Positions 1 through 5,964 of a stretch of 10,765 bases of DNA are shown one piece after another; position 1 is the first letter of the stretch; each line of letters starts with the position of its first letter. Under the pieces are notes generated by a model, which saw nothing but the letters and a program-made list of their open reading frames with translations, made no database searches and was not told the DNA's origin. Location: NCBI GenBank assembly GCA_964508655.1, contig CAZDUO010000113.1, positions 1 to 10,765 on the forward strand. The letters are read 5' to 3'. The position numbers and the translations under genes were made by a program. This DNA comes from VBAS01 sp964508655. GTDB taxonomy: Bacteria; Bacteroidota; Bacteroidia; Chitinophagales; Chitinophagaceae.

Positions 1-12
1 GTCTGATGCGTG

Positions 13-48
13 CCCTCCGAAGTCCCGATTATTCGGGACGAAGGAGGG
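13..48. repeat. GC-rich imperfect palindrome
   Basis: CCCTCC (13-18) and GTCCCGA (22-28) pair with TCGGGAC (33-39) and GGAGGG (43-48) around a 4-base TTAT loop. A 3x3 internal mismatch (GAA opposite GAA) separates the two stem blocks. It lies about 100 bases past the stop of the minus-strand receptor gene. There it could stabilise or terminate that transcript, but no clean U-tract follows. Short palindromes of the CCCGA/TCGGG type occur again at 3349-3366. Confidence 0.6.
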
Positions 49-51
49 TCA

Positions 52-120
52 GAAGTCAGAGTGAAAAAAGGCTTATCAAGATATAAAATTATCAACATCA
101 GATTTCCGATCTCTGACTTC
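52..120. repeat. 10-bp inverted repeat pair downstream of the receptor gene
   Basis: GAAGTCAGAG at 52-61 is the exact reverse complement of CTCTGACTTC at 111-120, separated by 49 AT-rich bases. The left arm is preceded by a second GTCAGAAGTC-like copy. The interval 1-146 therefore looks like repeat-rich intergenic DNA with no convincing gene. The short reading frame starting at 10 runs across these repeats and was not called. Confidence 0.5.
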
Positions 121-146
121 CGGCTTGCAGCTTCCGCCATCAATTT

Positions 147-2309
147 CTATAATTTCACATTCACAGCCACCAAAAAATTCCTTCCGGCCATGGGGTAGTA
201 ATAATTTTCAGTGGTTAAGTTTCCTCCGTAATAGTAACTGAAAGTGTAGCCGTTCGGCTCGTAGAGCTTGTCAAACATATTATTTGCCTGCAGGATGATG
301 TTCAGTTCTTTCAGCCATTTGCAGCTGATGCTGTAAATGATTCTTGCATCCTGGGTGTAATAGTCATGCAGCCGCCGGCTTTCATTTTGTGTATTGTCAA
401 GATATTGCTTGCCCACGTATTTGCCAATCAAACTCAGTTCAGCATTTTTTATGGGGATAAAAGTAACCACAGCGCTGCCAATGATGTTGGGAGAGTAAGC
501 AATATCGGCCGATGAATAAAAACTGGTTTTCTGGCCACCGTTATCGTAGTCGTCAATGTACTCGGTAAAATCAAGCACTTTGTTTTTGCTAAGTGCTATG
601 TTTCCGGCAGCTTTCAGACGGGGAGTAATATCCGCATTGCCGGTAAGTTCCATGCCGGCCCTGTAGCTTTTCGGGATGTTGGTTCGGGTGTAGGCTCCTA
701 CATCATTTATTTTGCCGGTTAACACAAGCTGGTCTTTGTAATGCATGTAATAAAGTGTAATGCCGGCGCTGTACTTTTTATTTTTTGATTCAAAGCCCAG
801 TTCAAAATCATTCAGCTTTTCAGGTTTGGGCTGCTGGTTCACCCCGGCTTCAAAATCGTCGCGATTGGGTTCCTTTTGTCCCCGGCTATAAGAAAAGTAA
901 CCCGACCAGTTATTTTTCTGAAAACTGATTCCGGCTTTTGGATTGAAGAAACGGTATTTATTATTTGCAATTAAATCCGGGTTATTCCTGAAACCATTAA
1001 GGTCATATTTCACCCGGCGGTATTGCAGGTCATAAAAAACTGAAAACAGCTGGCCGATTTTTGTTTGTTCTTTAAAATAAATGGTGAAATCATTTTTACC
1101 GGCATCCAGGTCGTACCACCGGCCCGGCAGAGCCAAACCCTTTTCTGCCCAAATCACATCGCCGAAATGACTCCCTTCATAGCGATTCCACCCGCCGCCG
1201 AAAGTAAACTGGGAGATATTGTCTTTGTAGTGCAGCGAAAAAATATTCCCATAGAAATCATTGTCGAGCCATAATTGCCTTACCAGGTCGGTGTGGGTAA
1301 TCACATCCGCTCCGTAAACCGGTTCGGGTAGTCCATAATCGGCATAAGCTTCATTGGCCTTGTATTGCTCGTAGTACCCTTTTCCTTTTACATAAAATAA
1401 ACCGAGGTTAAATTTGATTCGGCTGCCAAGCAGCCGGTTGTAAAAAAGCTGGTAGTGATCCTGCCAGTAGTTATCGGTTTCGTTGTCGTATGGCTCGCCG
1501 GGTTTTTCCATTCCGGCATAATTAATGGTGCGGTTGGTTTTCAGGTCGGCTTCGCTTACACCATACCACGCCTGGTAGGTTTTTTCCTTGCCGGAAAATA
1601 TATTCATCCGCAGCGAATTTTTCTGATCCAGGTAAGCGGTGGAAAAATAAAACGATTTCAGGTTGCTGCTGGCCCGGTCAATATAGCCGTCGCTTGTAAT
1701 GCGTGACAGCCGGATATCAGTAGTAAAATGTTCGCCGACCAGTCCGCTGCCGGCTTTCACTGTATTTTTCCAGGTGTTAAATGAACCATAGCTGTTATTA
1801 AATTCGGCATACGGCTGCAGGTTCACTTCGTTGGTGCTGATGTTGATGCTGGCGCCAAAAGCCCCCGCACCATTTGATGATGTGCCCACACCCCGCTGTA
1901 CCTGTATACTGCTGATGGAGGAAGTAAAGTCGGGCAGGTCAACAAAAAATGTTCCCTGGCTTTCTGCATCATTAAAAGGTACTCCATTCAAAGTAATATT
2001 GATACGGGATGCGTCGGAGCCGCGGATGCGGATGCCGGTGTACCCCACCCCATTGCCAGCATCGGAGTTTATCACCACCGATGGAGTCTGGTTTAAAATA
2101 AAGGGCAGGTCGGGCCCCAGGTTCAGCTTTTCAATTTCTTTTTTGTAAAGATTGGTTTTGGTAAACGGTGAATTTTCGCCGGCCCGGATGGCTCTTACCT
2201 CAACAGGCTCCAGTAAAAGGAAGCTGTCCCGTTTTGTTGTGTCGTTGTTTTGGCCAAATGTCAAATAGCAGACAAAGGCTGAGCTGAATAAAATGGCAAT
2301 CCTCTTCAT
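147..2309 (-). CDS. TonB-dependent outer-membrane receptor, probable thiamine/thiamine-precursor transporter
   Basis: This 720-residue protein is predicted to be an outer-membrane beta-barrel that imports a ligand using TonB/ExbBD energy. Residues 1-20 form a signal peptide ending FGQ. A TonB-box-like stretch, EPVEVRA, lies at 34-40. The plug domain follows, with IRIRGSD at 93-99 and the IQVQRGVGTSSNGAGAFG segment near 135-155. The rest is aromatic-rich, alternating barrel sequence ending GRNFLVAVNVKL with the expected C-terminal strand. There is no SusC-type N-terminal carboxypeptidase-regulatory-like domain, and no SusD partner is adjacent, so a small-molecule or vitamin receptor is more likely than a glycan receptor. 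The cargo is inferred mainly from the TPP riboswitch in its leader; THI-element-controlled TonB receptors are an established Bacteroidota class. The start was chosen because it gives a signal peptide and lies just after the riboswitch. It is a single-gene unit. Confidence 0.9.
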   Translation of the reverse strand: MKRIAILFSSAFVCYLTFGQNNDTTKRDSFLLLEPVEVRAIRAGENSPFTKTNLYKKEIEKLNLGPDLPFILNQTPSVVINSDAGNGVGYTGIRIRGSDASRINITLNGVPFNDAESQGTFFVDLPDFTSSISSIQVQRGVGTSSNGAGAFGASINISTNEVNLQPYAEFNNSYGSFNTWKNTVKAGSGLVGEHFTTDIRLSRITSDGYIDRASSNLKSFYFSTAYLDQKNSLRMNIFSGKEKTYQAWYGVSEADLKTNRTINYAGMEKPGEPYDNETDNYWQDHYQLFYNRLLGSRIKFNLGLFYVKGKGYYEQYKANEAYADYGLPEPVYGADVITHTDLVRQLWLDNDFYGNIFSLHYKDNISQFTFGGGWNRYEGSHFGDVIWAEKGLALPGRWYDLDAGKNDFTIYFKEQTKIGQLFSVFYDLQYRRVKYDLNGFRNNPDLIANNKYRFFNPKAGISFQKNNWSGYFSYSRGQKEPNRDDFEAGVNQQPKPEKLNDFELGFESKNKKYSAGITLYYMHYKDQLVLTGKINDVGAYTRTNIPKSYRAGMELTGNADITPRLKAAGNIALSKNKVLDFTEYIDDYDNGGQKTSFYSSADIAYSPNIIGSAVVTFIPIKNAELSLIGKYVGKQYLDNTQNESRRLHDYYTQDARIIYSISCKWLKELNIILQANNMFDKLYEPNGYTFSYYYGGNLTTENYYYPMAGRNFLVAVNVKL

Positions 2310-2339
2310 TTTTTAAAAGTTTTCAGGTTTAAAATGAAG
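2304..2339 (-). promoter_or_regulatory. Hairpin burying the receptor start codon (candidate riboswitch expression platform)
   Basis: On the minus strand CTTCATTTT (2339-2331) is a perfect 9-bp complement of AAAATGAAG (2312-2304), with an 18-base loop. The second arm contains the receptor's ATG (2309-2307). One bulged base further out, CC (2341-2340) could also pair with GG (2302-2301). If it forms, this hairpin would hide the start codon, which suits translational control in a lineage without Shine-Dalgarno sequences. Whether folding depends on TPP is inference. Confidence 0.45.
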
Positions 2340-2369
2340 GGAAATGCTGTAAACAGGGGGAAACGAAAG

Positions 2370-2467
2370 ATGTTTTGCACCTTCCCTGCGCAGGCATTAC
2401 CCTGATCAGGTTCGACGGGTTTGATCTCAGTCCCGACCAACTGTGTCGGAACACCCCGGGGAAACAC
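2370..2467 (-). ncRNA. TPP riboswitch (THI element)
   Basis: Read on the minus strand, the conserved TPP aptamer pieces occur in order: GGGGTG, a P3 arm (TTCCGAC/GTCGGGA), CTGAGA, ACCCGT, AACCTGATCAGG, and GTAATGCCTGCGCAGGGAA. P1 may close with GTGTTT (2467-2462) against AAACAT (2375-2370). Conserved CTGAGA and CCTGAT/TAATGCC/GGGAA bind the pyrimidine and pyrophosphate parts of TPP in this family. It sits between the receptor's putative promoter and its start codon, so the receptor should be repressed when thiamine is plentiful. P3 is longer than in minimal examples and includes the loop ACACAGTTG. There is no thiC/thiE-type biosynthetic gene in the window. Confidence 0.96.
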
Positions 2468-2479
2468 TGAAGTTCGGGG

Positions 2480-2509
2480 GCAAATGTAGGGAAGATTTTT
2501 TTCAAAAAA
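2480..2509 (-). promoter_or_regulatory. Putative Bacteroidota-type promoter for the receptor/TPP riboswitch
   Basis: On the minus strand TACATTTG (2488-2481) matches the -7 consensus TAnnTTTG and is followed by C. It lies about 14 bases upstream of the riboswitch, which would give a short 5' leader. A TTTTTTG run (2509-2503) could serve as the -33 element. Its spacing of about 14 bases is shorter than the usual 17-23, so only the -7 part is convincing. Confidence 0.55.
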
Positions 2510-2558
2510 CCTGTAACCTTTCTACACCTCGCTTCGTATAATCTTTAAATCAAAGTTT

Positions 2559-3278
2559 ATGAAGAAATCCATCTTGTCATTTATGTTGCTTGCAGGGCTT
2601 GTTTCCACCTCCTTTGCACAGAAAACAATCAACGATTCCAATGCGGAAAAAAGAAATGTCAGCGGCTTTCATGGCATTGATGTGGCCACTGGCATCGAGC
2701 TGGTACTCACAAAGGGAAGTACTGAAGAAGTTGCCGTAAGCGCTAAAAAAACCGAATACCGCGATAAAATAGTGACTGAAGTGGTAAATGGGATTTTGAA
2801 AATTTATTATGAAACAAAGCTTGGTGCCGTAAACCGGGTGAATGAAACCAAGGGACTGAAGGCATGGGTTTCGTATAAAATCCTTGACCGGCTGCGTGTA
2901 AGTACCGGCGCTGAAGTGAAGATTGAGGGCCGGCTGGAAACAACAACACTTGAAATAAACGCTAATACCGGTGGCTTTGTAGCAGGAGAAGTGAACATTG
3001 GCACCATTCAGGTGAGCCAGAGCACCGGATCCAAAATCATCCTCACCGGCAAAGTGGATAAGCTGGATGCCGAAGGCGATACTGGCAGTAAGTTTATGGG
3101 AGAAGATTTACAGGCCAACACCTGCGATGTGCATATGAGCACAGGTGCCGGTCTTTTTATTTCGGTAGAAAAAGAGCTGAACGTAAAAGCCAGCACAGGC
3201 GGGTATATAAAATATAAAGGCAATGCCGGCATACGGGAAATAAAAACCAATACCGGCGGAAATGTTTCTAAAATCTAA
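2559..3278 (+). CDS. Secreted GIN-domain (DUF2807-type) protein 1, xTG-rung paralog
   Basis: This 239-residue protein begins with a signal peptide (about 1-20, ending SFAQ). It then carries the conserved block QKTINDSNAEKRNVSGFHGI, shared with the next two genes. Seven regularly spaced turns follow at residues 115, 136, 155, 174, 194, 212 and 231 (STGA, NTGG, STGS, DTGS, STGA, STGG, NTGG). This is the stacked-strand pattern of the GIN/DUF2807 family, often annotated as putative auto-transporter adhesin or head GIN domain. No catalytic residues are visible and the molecular function of the family is not established. Its only cysteine (residue 189, in TCDV) aligns with one in both paralogs. It starts a tandem array of three, 121 bases ahead of the second gene. 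No Shine-Dalgarno precedes the ATG; the start is fixed by the signal peptide. Confidence 0.88.
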   Translation: MKKSILSFMLLAGLVSTSFAQKTINDSNAEKRNVSGFHGIDVATGIELVLTKGSTEEVAVSAKKTEYRDKIVTEVVNGILKIYYETKLGAVNRVNETKGLKAWVSYKILDRLRVSTGAEVKIEGRLETTTLEINANTGGFVAGEVNIGTIQVSQSTGSKIILTGKVDKLDAEGDTGSKFMGEDLQANTCDVHMSTGAGLFISVEKELNVKASTGGYIKYKGNAGIREIKTNTGGNVSKI

Positions 3279-3399
3279 AAGTGTAGCCATGAAATGAACC
3301 ATAAAATTTTCGAGCTATTATACCAACCAGCGATGAAAATCTTATGGCGACCCGAAGATTCGGGTCCATGTGACAAAAATTTAAAATAAAAAAATACAC
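3279..3399 (+). promoter_or_regulatory. Intergenic spacer with a GACCCGAA/TTCGGGTC palindrome
   Basis: The spacer between GIN genes 1 and 2 holds a perfect 8-bp hairpin: GACCCGAA (3349-3356), GA, TTCGGGTC (3359-3366). AT-rich DNA follows up to the next ATG. The hairpin could attenuate read-through or protect the 3' end of gene 1. It lacks an immediate T-run, so a simple intrinsic terminator is not assured. The 36 bases before gene 2 are almost free of G and C. I could not place a confident TAnnTTTG element there. Confidence 0.4.
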
Positions 3400-4113
3400 A
3401 TGAAAAAAATTCCCATTTTATTATTTGCAGTTAGTTTAATGATTGCGGTATCGGCACAGAAAACACTAACCGATGCCAATGCAGAAAAAAGAAATGTAAC
3501 AGGCTTTCATGCCATTGAAGTATCGGGCGGCATTGATCTGTACCTGAGCCAGGGCAGCGAGGCGGTGGCAGTCAGCGCCTCAAAGCCCGAATACCGCGAC
3601 CGAATAAAAACCGAAGTGAAAAACGGCGTGCTGAAAATCTGGTACGAATGGAATACTAATTTCCGGGTTGACTGGGGCAACCGCAAGCTGAAAGCTTATG
3701 TATCTTTTAAAGAACTGGATGCCTTGAGAGGTTCAGGCGGTTCGGATATTGATGTGGATGGAACGATTAAAGTGTCGAAACTTGATTTGCGCATTTCCGG
3801 CGGCTCCGATTTTTCAGGCAAGGTGGAGCTAAGCGAACTGAAAGTGGAAGCCAGCGGCGGCAGTGATGTTTCTATTTCCGGCAAAACCGGCCGGTTGAAT
3901 ATTGATGCCAGCGGCGGCAGCGATTTCAGCGGATACGAGCTATCGGCCGACATTTGCAATGTGGAAGCCAGCGGCGGCAGCGATGTGCATGTTACGGTCA
4001 ACAAAGAACTTTCGGCCAGTGCCAGTGGCGGCAGCGATGTGTTTTACAAAGGCAGCGGGCTGATACGCGACATCAAAACCAGCAGCAGTAATATTAAAAA
4101 AGTAAGCAGATAA
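3400..4113 (+). CDS. Secreted GIN-domain (DUF2807-type) protein 2, SGGSD-rung paralog
   Basis: This 237-residue protein has a signal peptide (about 1-19, ending VSAQ) and the family block QKTLTDANAEKRNVTGFHAIEV. A segment matching both neighbours follows (AVAVSASKPEYRDRIKTEVKNGVLKI). Its seven rungs lie at residues 112, 133, 152, 171, 191, 209 and 228. Six carry SGGSD; the last has decayed to SSSN. Rung spacing equals that of genes 1 and 3. The strong repetition is at protein level, while the codons vary (tcaggcggttcggat, agcggcggcagcgat and others). Function is unknown; a surface or periplasmic structural or adhesive role is inferred from the family and export signal. Gene 3 starts 27 bases after its stop, so the two are probably co-transcribed. 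Confidence 0.88.
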   Translation: MKKIPILLFAVSLMIAVSAQKTLTDANAEKRNVTGFHAIEVSGGIDLYLSQGSEAVAVSASKPEYRDRIKTEVKNGVLKIWYEWNTNFRVDWGNRKLKAYVSFKELDALRGSGGSDIDVDGTIKVSKLDLRISGGSDFSGKVELSELKVEASGGSDVSISGKTGRLNIDASGGSDFSGYELSADICNVEASGGSDVHVTVNKELSASASGGSDVFYKGSGLIRDIKTSSSNIKKVSR

Positions 4114-4140
4114 TTTTTACAGCATAAAAAACAGTAGTGT

Positions 4141-4863
4141 ATGAAAAAAATACCTGTGATGTTGACAGCGATGCTGTTTGCAGCAGCATTAATTGCACAG
4201 AAAACCATAAACGATGCCAATGCTGAGCCCCGCAATCATACGGGCTTTCATGCCATAAAAATTTCCAATGCCTTTGATGTGTACATCACCCAGGCCAATG
4301 AAGAAGCGGTGGCCGTAAGCGCATCGAAAGCCGAGTACAGGGAGCGCATTAAAACTTCAGTAGAAAACGGTGTACTCGTTATCCGGTTTGAAGATGAAAA
4401 GAAATTCTGGAAAAGCCTGGGAGGCGACAAACTGAAATTGAAAGCCTACATCTCGGTAAAGAAACTGGATAAATTGAATGTAAGCGGCGCCTGCGATGTA
4501 TTTATGGAAGAAGGCATTTCTGCCGAAGCTTTGGAAATTGTTTTTTCCGGCGCCAGCGATCTGAAAGGCAAGGTGGATGTAAAAACGCTCAAAGTAGATA
4601 TCAACGGGGCTTCCGATGTTACTCTTACGGGCAATGCCGCCAGCCTGGTGGTTGAAGCCAGCGGCGCCAGCGATTTTAAAGGCTTTGATTTAATTACCAA
4701 CTATTGCGATGCCAAAGCATCCGGCGCTTCATCCATTTCCATTACGGTAAATAAAGAATTGAATGCAAGTGCCAGCGGCGCCAGCAGTGTCAGGTTTAAA
4801 GGCGAAGGACTGATAAGGGATATCAAAACCAGCGGCGCCAGCAATGTGTCACGCAAATCGTAA
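4141..4863 (+). CDS. Secreted GIN-domain (DUF2807-type) protein 3, SGAS-rung paralog
   Basis: This 240-residue protein has a signal peptide (about 1-19, ending LIAQ) and the conserved block QKTINDANAEPRNHTGFHAI. Rungs at residues 115, 136, 155, 174, 194, 212 and 231 read SGACD, SGASD, NGASD, SGASD, SGASS, SGASS and SGASN. The numbering matches gene 1 exactly and gene 2 with a three-residue offset. It is closer to gene 2 (MKKIP start; KLKAY; KELxASASG; GLIRDIKTS) than to gene 1, so it probably arose from a more recent duplication. No enzymatic motif is seen. The unit ends in a strong terminator 18 bases after the TAA. An extra cysteine appears in the first rung (SGACD), where the paralogs have none. 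Confidence 0.88.
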   Translation: MKKIPVMLTAMLFAAALIAQKTINDANAEPRNHTGFHAIKISNAFDVYITQANEEAVAVSASKAEYRERIKTSVENGVLVIRFEDEKKFWKSLGGDKLKLKAYISVKKLDKLNVSGACDVFMEEGISAEALEIVFSGASDLKGKVDVKTLKVDINGASDVTLTGNAASLVVEASGASDFKGFDLITNYCDAKASGASSISITVNKELNASASGASSVRFKGEGLIRDIKTSGASNVSRKS

Positions 4864-4881
4864 ACATGAAGGGCACAAAAG

Positions 4882-4913
4882 AAAAAGCGTTCCGGAACCC
4901 GGGACGCTTTTTT
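4882..4913. terminator. Bidirectional intrinsic terminator between GIN gene 3 and tRNA-fMet
   Basis: AGCGTTCC (4886-4893) pairs with GGGACGCT (4901-4908) with one G-T wobble, around the 7-base loop GGAACCC. The stem is flanked by AAAAA on the left and TTTTTT on the right. The same hairpin therefore has a U-tract in both directions. It can end the rightward GIN transcript and the leftward tRNA transcript, whose 3' end is only 3 bases away. Confidence 0.85.
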
Positions 4914-4915
4914 AG

Positions 4916-4987
4916 TTGCGAAGGGGAGGATCGAACTCCCGACCTACGGGTTATGAGCCCGTCGAGCTACCGCTGCTCTACTTCGCG
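4916..4987 (-). tRNA. tRNA-fMet (initiator, anticodon CAT)
   Basis: The minus strand folds as a 72-base tRNA. The acceptor stem GCGAAG pairs with CTTCGC and the D arm is GAGCAGCGGTAGCTC. The anticodon stem-loop is CGGGCTCATAACCCG with CAT at 4955-4953. The T arm is GGGAGTTCGATCCTCCC. Two hallmarks mark it as initiator rather than elongator: an unpaired C1-A72 at the acceptor end and three consecutive G-C pairs closing the anticodon loop. The 3' CCA is not encoded (the following bases are CTA), so it must be added after transcription. The D loop is two bases shorter than in the E. coli initiator. Confidence 0.95.
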
Positions 4988-4997
4988 ATGTGGAGTG

Positions 4998-5029
4998 CAA
5001 AGATAATCCTGCGACGGGTACCTGCCAAA
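4998..5029 (-). promoter_or_regulatory. Bacteroidota-type promoter of tRNA-fMet
   Basis: On the minus strand TTTG (5029-5026) and TATCTTTG (5005-4998) are separated by 20 bases. This matches the Bacteroidota consensus TTTG-N17-23-TAnnTTTG exactly. It predicts transcription starting only a few bases before the mature tRNA 5' end at 4987. This is the best promoter match in the window. Confidence 0.8.
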
Positions 5030-5060
5030 CATTTTATTCTTCTAATTTTACTGCCTTTGC

Positions 5061-5930
5061 ATGAAAACCGGTTTTGCAAATATTTTCGGCAGACCCAATG
5101 CCGGCAAAAGCACTTTGCTGAATATGCTGATGGGAGAAAAACTGGCCATTGTTTCATCCAAAGTACAAACCACACGTCACCGGATAAAAGGATTTTTCAA
5201 CAACAAGAGTTGCCAAATCATTCTGTCAGATACTCCCGGCATCATCGACCCCCAATACAAGCTGCATGAAAAAATGATGCAGGCAGTAAAAAATGCTTTG
5301 GAAGATGCCGATGTGGCTTTGCTGCTGGTGGGGGCAGATGAGGACGAAACAGAGACGGATAAAATTTTTGAATCGCTGAAGCTGAAAGTGCCGGCCATAG
5401 TGGTCATCAATAAAATTGACAAAGCTGGCAAAGACAGGGTGAGCCAACTGGTAAATTTTTTTTCTGCAAAATCTTACTGCAGGAAAACAGCCTGTATTTC
5501 TGCCTTGCTGGGAGTGGGCAAAGAGGAACTGGTAAATGCCATACTTGAATTTCTGCCTGAAAGCGAACCTTTTTACAATAGGGAAGAGCTGACCGATCTA
5601 CCCACCCGTTTTTTTGTATCTGAACTCATCCGCGAAAAAATTTATGAACTGTATAAAGAAGAAATTCCTTACCACGCTGCCGTTGTGGTAAAAGAATTCA
5701 AAGAAAAAACTTCCCTTGTAAAAATTTCAGCCGACATTATTGTGCAGCGGGAAACGCAAAAAGCCATCATCATCGGCGGAGGCGGCCGCATGATAAAAAA
5801 CCTGGGCACTGAAGCCCGTATTGCCATTGAGGCTTTCCTGCAGCAAAAAGTTTTTCTTGAGTTGTTTGTAAAAGTGCGGCAGAAATGGCGGGACAACGAA
5901 ACCTGGCTCAGGGAATTTGGGTATAGCTGA
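5061..5930 (+). CDS. era: GTPase Era
   Basis: Era is an essential GTPase that binds the 3' end of 16S rRNA and helps mature the 30S subunit in the cytoplasm. The 289-residue length is normal for the family. G1 is GRPNAGKS at 10-17, G3 DTPG at 57-60, G4 NKID at 117-120, and G5 the SAL segment near 150. The C-terminal KH domain includes the GGGGRMIKNLG loop at 239-249 and the closing VRQKWRDNETWLREFGY. The ATG is the only start that keeps the P-loop near the N-terminus. No Shine-Dalgarno is present. The bases just before the ATG (TGCCTTTGC) resemble a -7 box with one mismatch. It is transcribed divergently from tRNA-fMet across a 73-base gap and heads the cluster ending in der. Confidence 0.97.
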   Translation: MKTGFANIFGRPNAGKSTLLNMLMGEKLAIVSSKVQTTRHRIKGFFNNKSCQIILSDTPGIIDPQYKLHEKMMQAVKNALEDADVALLLVGADEDETETDKIFESLKLKVPAIVVINKIDKAGKDRVSQLVNFFSAKSYCRKTACISALLGVGKEELVNAILEFLPESEPFYNREELTDLPTRFFVSELIREKIYELYKEEIPYHAAVVVKEFKEKTSLVKISADIIVQRETQKAIIIGGGGRMIKNLGTEARIAIEAFLQQKVFLELFVKVRQKWRDNETWLREFGYS

Positions 5931-5964
5931 AACACCGGGTCGCTATAAAAAGTGTAACTTGTAA

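Noticed and set aside
10..198. Short plus-strand reading frame at the left edge
   Set aside because: It runs through inverted repeats and into the antisense of the receptor's C-terminus, with no signal peptide or family resemblance.
2340..2360. Intrinsic terminator between the TPP aptamer and the receptor start
   Set aside because: CTGT/ACAG at 2347-2356 leaves only a 2-base loop and no U-run follows, so a transcriptional expression platform is not supported.
3696..4004. Antisense frames within the GIN genes (for example the Ser/Pro/Leu-rich one on the minus strand)
   Set aside because: They are mirror products of the repeated GGC-rich rung codons on the other strand and have no independent support.
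3700..4860. CRISPR-like or tandem DNA repeat array in GIN genes 2 and 3
   Set aside because: The periodicity (about 54-63 bases) is that of protein rungs. It is conserved at amino-acid level with varying codons and varying intervening sequence, and there are no spacers or cas genes.
4953..4955. Elongator tRNA-Met or tRNA-Ile2 for the CAT anticodon
   Set aside because: The C1-A72 mismatch and three G-C pairs at the base of the anticodon loop are initiator features.
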